A stretch of DNA of 25,456 nucleotides from an uncultured Collinsella sp. (GTDB lineage Bacteria > Actinomycetota > Coriobacteriia > Coriobacteriales > Coriobacteriaceae). Made by a program: the position numbers and the translations under genes. The notes beneath the pieces were generated by a model. The model had not been told where the DNA came from. It saw nothing but the letters and a program-made list of their open reading frames with translations, and searched no databases. Location of the stretch: the NCBI GenBank assembly GCA_902496335.1, contig CABVAO010000025.1, positions 1-25,456 of the forward strand. Direction: 5' to 3'. The first letter of the stretch is position 1. Each line of letters opens with the position of its first letter. Below, piece by piece: positions 20,434 through 25,456 of this stretch.

Positions 20434-21690
20434 ATGGCTTCCACCAACTCCAACAAGGGTCGCGCCGTCGTGCTTTCCGCCGCGTGCGTCACCATGTTCT
20501 TCATCAGCTCCATCGCGCTGTATTCCGTCGTGAGCAAGAACCTGCTCGCCGTCTACCCCGAGTGGTCCAGCGCCCTTACCTGGGCGTTCCCCGTCTTCCA
20601 AACCATCATGGCCGTGACGGGCATCTTCGCCGGCCGCATCTCCGACAAGATCGGTCCGCGCAACGTCGTAATCGCCGCCGCCGTGTGCTACGGCCTGGGC
20701 TGGTTCATGTCCGGCACCGTCACCGAGCCGTGGCAGTTCTACCTGTGGTTCTCGCTCGTCGCCGCCATCGGCAACGGCCTGGGCTACAACCCGGCGCTCA
20801 CCACCGGCCAAAAGTGGTTCATCGACAAGAAGGGCCTTGCCTCCGGCATCACCCTGGCCGCTTCGACCGCCGGCCCCGCCGTGCTGTCCCCGGTGCTCGC
20901 CTCGCTGCTCATCCCGAGCCTGGGCATCTTTGGCGCCCTCAAGGCGCTCGGCGTCATCTTCTTTGTGACGATCGCCGCCTCCGCACTGTTCCTGAAGGCC
21001 CCCGAGGCCGGTTGGCTGCCCGAGGGCTTCGAGGCCCCCAAGGGCGGCGCGCACGCCGGCACCTTCGGCGACCTCACCCCGGGCGAGATGGTCAAGACCC
21101 CGCGCTTCTGGGTCCTCATCGTCACCTTCGCCTTTGCCGCCACCGCGGGCACCCTGCTCGTGGGCAAGGTTGCCTCCATCGCCGCCGTCCAGCTCTTCGC
21201 CGACCCCACGAGCGCCGCTGCCGTCGCCCTCGGCGGCGTGGTAGTCTCCGTCAACACCTGCGCTAACCTGGTTGGTCGTCTGTCCTTTGGCCAGATCATC
21301 GACAAACTCGGCGCCTATAAGTCGCTGCTCATCAGCCTTGTCGTCACCATCGTCGCGCTCGTCATCATGTCGATGAGCTTTACGCAGAGCATGTTCTTTG
21401 TGGCACTCGCCCTGCTCGGCTTTAGCTTTGGCGCCCTGCTCGTCATCTACCCGCCGCTCACCGGTGGCGCCTTTGGCACCAGCAACATCGGCGTCAACTA
21501 CGGCATCATGTTCCTGGGCTATGCCGCTTCCACCTGGATCAGCCAGCCCATCACCGCCGTGCTGTATCACGCCGAGGCCGGCAGCGCCGCCTACCAGCAG
21601 TCCTTCTACGGCGCCATTGTGATCGCCGCCATCGCCGTCGTGCTCACCGTCTACATGATGGTCTCCGACAGCAAGAAGAAGTCCGCTTAG
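20434..21690 (+). CDS. MFS transporter, oxalate/formate-antiporter-like (OFA) family
   Basis: Predicted 12-helix carrier of 418 aa, probably taking up the substrate of the neighbouring oxidoreductases. OFA-like marks: N-terminal GRAVVLSAACVTMFFISSIA, a tryptophan-flanked region PEWSSALTWAFPVFQT, motif A-like AGRISDKIGPRNVV, GNGLGYNPALTTGQKWF and DKKGLASGITLAASTAGPAV, the latter being the family's KWFPDKRGLASGI block. A cytoplasmic loop rich in Pro/Gly (around PEGFEAPKGG) separates the two halves. The start at 20434 is chosen for AGAAAGAG upstream; an ATG five codons earlier has none. Carriers of this family move mono- and dicarboxylates, so a sugar acid or cyclic acid is more likely than a neutral sugar, as inference. 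Palindrome copy E follows 9 nt after the stop. Confidence 0.87.
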   Translation: MASTNSNKGRAVVLSAACVTMFFISSIALYSVVSKNLLAVYPEWSSALTWAFPVFQTIMAVTGIFAGRISDKIGPRNVVIAAAVCYGLGWFMSGTVTEPWQFYLWFSLVAAIGNGLGYNPALTTGQKWFIDKKGLASGITLAASTAGPAVLSPVLASLLIPSLGIFGALKALGVIFFVTIAASALFLKAPEAGWLPEGFEAPKGGAHAGTFGDLTPGEMVKTPRFWVLIVTFAFAATAGTLLVGKVASIAAVQLFADPTSAAAVALGGVVVSVNTCANLVGRLSFGQIIDKLGAYKSLLISLVVTIVALVIMSMSFTQSMFFVALALLGFSFGALLVIYPPLTGGAFGTSNIGVNYGIMFLGYAASTWISQPITAVLYHAEAGSAAYQQSFYGAIVIAAIAVVLTVYMMVSDSKKKSA

Positions 21691-21699
21691 TTTTGCTTG

Positions 21700-21728
21700 A
21701 TGCGGCAAGGACCGCCCCCTTGCCGCAT
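21700..21728. repeat. dispersed palindrome, copy E
   Basis: Perfect 11-bp arms ATGCGGCAAGG (21700-21710) and CCTTGCCGCAT (21718-21728), loop of 7 nt, starting 9 nt past the MFS stop and 30 nt before the next gene. Where copies C and D have T-A at the third stem pair, this one has C-G on both arms. It lies inside an operon, so it cannot be a complete terminator if the downstream gene is co-transcribed. Confidence 0.75.
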
Positions 21729-21757
21729 TCCACCGCCACCAGTATTAAGGAGTCGAA

Positions 21758-22798
21758 ATGTCTGAGCTCAACCCCGTCCGCATTGCCGTTATCGGCGCCG
21801 GCGCCATGGGCCGCAACCATATCCGCTTTGTCACCGAGGAGCCCGAGGCCGAGCTCGTCGCCATCGCCGACGCCTTTGAGGGCGCCCGCGCCACGGCCGA
21901 GGCCGCCGGCGTGCCGTTTTATACCGATCCCGCCCAGATGATGGACGAGGTCAAGCCCGAGGCCGTCATCATCGCCACGCCCAACGACCTACACCTGGGC
22001 GTTGCCCGCGAGGCTGTGAAGCGCAACATCGTGCCGTTGGTCGAAAAGCCGATCTCCAACGACCTGGAGGATGCCCAGGCCTTCGCCGCCGAGGCCGAGA
22101 CCGCTGGCGTGCCCGTGCTCGTGGGTCAGCACCGTCGCCACAATCCCTTCGTCAACAAGGCCAAGGAGATCATCGAGGCCGGCGAGCTGGGCAAGCTCAC
22201 CGTGTCGAGCTTCCACTACATGATCTATAAGAATGACGAGTACTTCGATGTCGAGTGGCGCCGCAAGAAGGGTGCCGGCCCGATCCTGGTCAACCTGGTG
22301 CACGACGTCGACCTGCTCCGCTACCTGCTGGGCGAGCCCGTTGCCGTCCAGGGCATGCAGTCCAGCGCCGCCCGCGGTTTTGAGACCGAGGACTCCGCCG
22401 TGGTCAACGTCCGTTTTGCCGATGGCGCGCTTGCGAGCATGACCATCTCCGACGCCACCGCCAGCCCCTGGAACTGGGAGGCCACCGCTCGCGAGGATCC
22501 GCAGTACCGCCCCTTCGACGCCGACGCCTACTTTATTGGCGGAACCTTGGGTGCCCTTTCGCTGCCCCGCCTGCACCAGTTCTCCTACGACGGAGCCTCC
22601 AACTGGCACAAGCCGCTGCAGATGGAGATTCCGGCCGTCGACCCGGCGCTGCCGCACAAGATGCAGCTCAAGCACTTTGTGAAGGTCGTTCGCCGCGAGG
22701 TCGAGCCCGTCGTGACCCCCGCCGACAACGTTAAGACGCTCACGCTGCTTAACGCCATCAAGGAGGCCGCCGAGACCGGCCAGCTCGTCGAGCTGTAA
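21758..22798 (+). CDS. Gfo/Idh/MocA family oxidoreductase
   Basis: NAD(P)-dependent dehydrogenase acting on a sugar, cyclitol or related alcohol, 346 aa. N-terminal Rossmann motif GAGAMGRNH (13-21), acidic D38 after the second strand (AIAD), ATPNDLH (73-79), the conserved EKP with catalytic K97 (VEKPIS), and the C-terminal HDVD (182-185) with the active-site Asp/His pair. The insertion NDEYFDVEWRRKKGAGPILV is typical for members that act on cyclic substrates. Start follows AAGGAG 7 nt upstream. It is third in the cassette after SDR and MFS; one enzyme could oxidise a hydroxyl and the other reduce the neighbouring keto group, giving net epimerisation, as inference. The terminator at 22872 ends the unit. 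Confidence 0.9.
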   Translation: MSELNPVRIAVIGAGAMGRNHIRFVTEEPEAELVAIADAFEGARATAEAAGVPFYTDPAQMMDEVKPEAVIIATPNDLHLGVAREAVKRNIVPLVEKPISNDLEDAQAFAAEAETAGVPVLVGQHRRHNPFVNKAKEIIEAGELGKLTVSSFHYMIYKNDEYFDVEWRRKKGAGPILVNLVHDVDLLRYLLGEPVAVQGMQSSAARGFETEDSAVVNVRFADGALASMTISDATASPWNWEATAREDPQYRPFDADAYFIGGTLGALSLPRLHQFSYDGASNWHKPLQMEIPAVDPALPHKMQLKHFVKVVRREVEPVVTPADNVKTLTLLNAIKEAAETGQLVEL

Positions 22799-22816
22799 TG
22801 CCTTAAGAGCGGCCGC

Positions 22817-22850
22817 GGCAGAAACCCCATGCCGAACCCCTCGGTCTGCC
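22817..22850 (+). other. hairpin after the Gfo/Idh gene
   Basis: GGCAGA (22817-22822) pairs with TCTGCC (22845-22850), with an inner CCG/CGG pairing. It lies between the stop codon and the terminator at 22872, and may extend the structured 3' end of the transcript. Confidence 0.3.
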
Positions 22851-22871
22851 ACAAATATGCCCCTCTTCTTT

Positions 22872-22907
22872 GCCCCGCGAGCAGCCTCCTGCCCGCGGGG
22901 CATTTTG
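22872..22907 (+). terminator. intrinsic terminator of the SDR-MFS-Gfo/Idh unit
   Basis: Perfect 9-bp stem TGCCCCGCG / CGCGGGGCA (22872-22880, 22895-22903), 14-nt loop, then TTTT. It sits 73 nt past the Gfo/Idh stop. Confidence 0.85.
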
Positions 22908-22980
22908 CTACCTTGCCGACGATTTTTCTGGGGCGGGGGCTATTTTGCACCTCGGCTTGATTCGTTCGCCACGAAACGCG

Positions 22981-23114
22981 CCTATCTACTACGTTTAACC
23001 GATTGCCCTCAACCATGCCGAATTTCGCGAAATTAAAACCGCAGGTAGACGGCTTGCCGATTTTCGGAGAACCCAGGTATGGTCAGCCCCTACGGGTAAA
23101 ACGTAGTAGATAGG
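22981..23114. repeat. 134-nt structured element with 16-bp terminal inverted repeats, upstream of tex
   Basis: CCTATCTACTACGTTT (22981-22996) is perfectly complementary to 23099-23114. Pairing continues after one mismatch with ACC/GGT (22998-23000 with 23095-23097) and, after an internal loop, with ACCATGCC against GGTATGGT (23012-23019 with 23076-23083, one G-U). The interior holds a perfect 14-nt palindrome AATTTCGCGAAATT (23021-23034) and the small hairpin CCGATTTTCGG (23057-23067). Overall fold: a long stem closing two inner hairpins. It carries no coding frame of note. No target-site duplication is visible at the ends. It is part of the 411-nt gene-free stretch 22799-23209. Confidence 0.7.
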
Positions 23115-23130
23115 AAGTTTTCATGGCACG

Positions 23131-23153
23131 GTCCCAAAACAGCCTTTTGGGAC
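23131..23153 (+). other. hairpin in the tex leader
   Basis: GTCCCAAAA (23131-23139) pairs perfectly with TTTTGGGAC (23145-23153) around the loop CAGCC, 57 nt before the tex start. It follows the 134-nt element by 16 nt. It lacks a T-run past the stem, but the stem itself ends in an A/T block; a role in transcription control of tex is possible. Confidence 0.5.
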
Positions 23154-23209
23154 GGGTGGTATCCTTGGTAGCCCTGTGCTGCAAACGCACCCTAAACGCA
23201 AGGAGTCCC

Positions 23210-25357
23210 ATGGATCTTATCGCCCAGCTCGCCCGCGAGCTCAACCTTAAGGCCGCCAACATCGAAGCGGCCGTCAAGCTCATCGACGAGGGCAACACCA
23301 TCCCCTTTATCTCGCGCTACCGCAAGGAAGCAACGGGCGGCATGGACGACGTCGCCCTGCGTGCGCTCGACGAGCGTCTGTCCTACCTGCGCAATCTTGA
23401 GCAGCGTAAAGAGGACGTCATTCTGCTCATCGACGCCCAGGGCAAACTCACGCCCGGGCTTGAGCAGCAGATTCGCGAGGCCACGCAGCTCCAGCGTGTC
23501 GAGGACCTCTACAAGCCCTACCGCAAAAAGCGCATGACCCGCGCGCAGAAGGCCCGCGAGGCCGGCCTGGAGCCGCTTGCCAACATGATCATCATGCAGG
23601 CATCCGCCAAGGGCAGCGCACTCGACGCCGCCGCGGCATACGTCAACGAGGAGGCCGGCTTCGACACGCCCGAGAAGGCGCTCGCCGGCGCCGCCGACAT
23701 CGTGGCCGAGACGGTAGCCGAAGATCCCGAGAACGTCGCCGACCTGCGCGCCTTTACGCAAAACACCGCCGACATCGTCGTCGAGGCCACCGACCCCGCC
23801 GAAAAGACTCCCTACGAGCCCTACTACAACTTTGACGAGCCGCTGCGCCGTATACCCAACCACCGCGTGCTGGCTATCGACCGCGGTGAGCGCGAGGGCA
23901 AACTCCGCGTGCACGTGAACGTCGACGGTGCTGTCGCCACGGCGCGCCTCGGCAGCCGTTGGCCCCGCCGCCAAGGCGTGTTCGCGCCCGTCTTTGACGC
24001 CGCTATCGCCGACGGCTACAAGCGCCTCATGGCCCCCTCGCTGGAGCGCGAGGCCCGTGCCAAGCTCACCGTCCGCGCCCAGACCGAGGCCATCAACGTC
24101 TTTGCCAAGAATCTCGAAGGCTTGCTCTCGGCACGCCCCGTGCGCGGCGCCCGCGTGCTCGCGCTCGACCCGGGCTACCGCACCGGCTGCAAGGTCGCCG
24201 TCATGGACGAGACCGGCAAGCTACTCGACCACGGCGTGGTCTACCCCACCAAGCCGCGCCATGACGTCGCCGGCACCAAACGCGAGCTCGCCCGCCTCGT
24301 CAAGAAGGACGGTGTCAACACCGTCGTCATCGGCAACGGCACCGCCAGCCGCGAGACCGAGGAAGTCGTCTCGGAGTTCATTGCCGAGCAGGCGCCTGGG
24401 CTGCGATACACCATTGTTAACGAGGCCGGCGCGTCGGTGTACTCCGCCTCCGAGCTCGCGAGCCAGGAGTATCCCGACCTGGACGTCACCGTGCGCGGCG
24501 CCATGAGCCTGGGCCGCCGCCTGCAGGACCCACTGGCAGAGCTCGTCAAGATTCCGCCCCAGTCCATCGGCGTGGGCCAGTACCAGCACGACCTTGACCA
24601 GGCCGAGCTCTCGCGCACCCTGGGCCACGTGGTGGAAGACGTCGTTAACCGCGTGGGCGTCGACGTCAACACCGCGAGCGCAAGCCTGCTGGGATACGTA
24701 TCGGGCATTACGCCGAGCGTGGCCAAGAACATCGTGGCCTACCGCGAGGAAAACGGTGCCTTTACCGATCGCCGCCAGCTTAAGAAGGTCCCCAAACTGG
24801 GGCCCAAGGCATATCTCAACGCCGCGGGCTTCCTGCGCATCAGCGGTGGCAAGAACCCGCTCGACGCGACGAGCGTCCACCCCGAAAGCTACGAGGTGGC
24901 CACGTCCGTCCTGGAGCGCGCAGGCGTTAAAGCCAGCGAGCTCAGCCGTGGCGGCGTGCCCGACATTGAGCGCCGTCTGGGCAGCATCTCGGCGCTGGCA
25001 AGCGACCTGGACTGCGGCACCCTCACGCTCATCGACATCGTCAACGAGCTCAAGAAGCCCGGCCGCGACCCGCGCGACGACGCGCCCGAGGTGGTCTTTA
25101 GCCGCTCAGCGCTTTCCATCGACGACCTGGAACCCGGCATGGAACTCAAGGGCACGGTGCGCAACATCGTCGACTTTGGCGCGTTCGTCGACGTGGGTGT
25201 GCACCAGGACGGCCTCGTGCATATCTCCAAGCTGGCCAACCGCTTTGTCAAGCAGCCGAGCGACGTGGTGCGCGTCGGTGACACGGTCAAGGTGTGGGTC
25301 GAGAAGGTCGATCGCGACCGCAAGAAGATCTCGCTCACCATGGTGCAGGGGAAGTAA
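23210..25357 (+). CDS. tex: Tex family RNA-binding transcription accessory protein
   Basis: Cytoplasmic nucleic-acid-binding protein related to the core of eukaryotic Spt6, thought to act in transcription and RNA handling. The 715-aa product is slightly shorter than E. coli YhgF (about 770). Order of parts: N-terminal helical Tex_N region with P-F-I-S-R-Y-R-K-E-A-T-G-G (about 25-37) and LEQRK; RVEDLYKPYRKKR near 95-110; YqgF/RNase-H-like domain from V-L-A-L-D-P-G-Y-R-T-G (about 320); helix-hairpin-helix regions including N-T-A-S-A-S-L-L-G-Y-V-S-G-I and RRQLKKVPKLGPKAY; and a C-terminal S1 domain (G-T-V-R-N-I-V-D-F-G-A-F-V-D-V-G, then DGLVHISKLA). The ATG at 23210 has AAGGAG 5 nt upstream; an upstream in-frame extension through the leader hairpin is not favoured. 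Monocistronic as far as seen. Confidence 0.96.
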   Translation: MDLIAQLARELNLKAANIEAAVKLIDEGNTIPFISRYRKEATGGMDDVALRALDERLSYLRNLEQRKEDVILLIDAQGKLTPGLEQQIREATQLQRVEDLYKPYRKKRMTRAQKAREAGLEPLANMIIMQASAKGSALDAAAAYVNEEAGFDTPEKALAGAADIVAETVAEDPENVADLRAFTQNTADIVVEATDPAEKTPYEPYYNFDEPLRRIPNHRVLAIDRGEREGKLRVHVNVDGAVATARLGSRWPRRQGVFAPVFDAAIADGYKRLMAPSLEREARAKLTVRAQTEAINVFAKNLEGLLSARPVRGARVLALDPGYRTGCKVAVMDETGKLLDHGVVYPTKPRHDVAGTKRELARLVKKDGVNTVVIGNGTASRETEEVVSEFIAEQAPGLRYTIVNEAGASVYSASELASQEYPDLDVTVRGAMSLGRRLQDPLAELVKIPPQSIGVGQYQHDLDQAELSRTLGHVVEDVVNRVGVDVNTASASLLGYVSGITPSVAKNIVAYREENGAFTDRRQLKKVPKLGPKAYLNAAGFLRISGGKNPLDATSVHPESYEVATSVLERAGVKASELSRGGVPDIERRLGSISALASDLDCGTLTLIDIVNELKKPGRDPRDDAPEVVFSRSALSIDDLEPGMELKGTVRNIVDFGAFVDVGVHQDGLVHISKLANRFVKQPSDVVRVGDTVKVWVEKVDRDRKKISLTMVQGK

Positions 25358-25456
25358 ACCGCCAAAGCGAACGTCCCCCTCTTCGCGGCGAGTGTCGCAA
25401 AGGTTGATTTCCGATCTCAGCCGAACACATTGAGCTGACGGCACGCTCCCGCAGTT

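Noticed and set aside
22981..23114. The element upstream of tex as an insertion sequence or MITE with target duplication
   Set aside because: No transposase frame fits in 134 nt and the bases just outside the two ends do not match as a duplication. A mobile origin stays possible but is not shown, so it is listed only as a structured repeat.
25391..25420. GTGTCGCAAAGG as a sixth copy of the dispersed palindrome
   Set aside because: Only the left arm is similar; the matching right arm is absent, so no stem forms.

Overview
The window is high-G+C bacterial chromosome, densely packed with short gaps, good AAGGAG-type ribosome binding sites and overlapping operon genes. Protein content (actinobacterial-style release factor 1, OFA-type and DHA1-type MFS carriers, DUF4143 ATPase, heterodimeric ABC exporter, small TIGR04076-like protein, Tex) together with the dispersed intergenic palindromes suggests a gut Coriobacteriia member, most like Collinsella. 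This assignment is inferred from protein character and base composition, not from a database match. I see no rRNA, tRNA, CRISPR array, transposase or phage gene.

Layout. 1-5.8 kb (all minus strand): prfA, an M20 metallopeptidase, and a polar amino-acid ABC importer transcribed binding protein > permease > ATPase, with the peptidase just downstream of it. 5.9-8.0 kb (minus): a long nested hairpin acting as terminator, an aldose 1-epimerase/LacX-like mutarotase, and an unrecognised single-pass membrane protein. 8.0-10.9 kb: a minus-strand fusion of an LpdD-like domain (prenylated-flavin chaperone family) with an isopentenyl-diphosphate-isomerase-like NUDIX domain, divergent from an MFS efflux carrier and a low-molecular-weight tyrosine phosphatase. 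11.1-12.5 kb (minus): a DUF4143 AAA-type ATPase preceded by three degenerate direct repeats. 12.65-13.8 kb (minus): pyridoxal/pyridoxamine kinase, translationally coupled to a Cys-rich TIGR04076-like protein. 14.0-18.2 kb (plus): marR and two ABC half-transporters with 8-nt overlaps, forming a heterodimeric exporter, closed by a strong terminator. 18.4-22.9 kb: a LysR regulator divergent from SDR dehydrogenase, OFA-type MFS and Gfo/Idh/MocA oxidoreductase genes, which read as an inducible uptake-and-redox cassette for an unknown polyol, cyclitol or sugar acid. 23.2-25.4 kb: tex, preceded by a 411-nt non-coding stretch with a terminator and a 134-nt element bounded by 16-bp inverted repeats.

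Most unusual points. (1) The LpdD/IDI-like fusion retains all five expected IDI metal ligands but has Ala where the catalytic Cys should be, with a Cys one residue earlier. (2) Five copies of a palindrome of the type TGTGNCAAAGGG...CCCTTTGNCACA occur between genes; four start 0-12 nt after a stop codon, and the fifth supplies a near-consensus -35 box to the fusion gene. (3) A second palindrome family with a four-base loop has two copies with covarying stem positions. (4) The structured element upstream of tex. (5) The repeats upstream of the DUF4143 ATPase.
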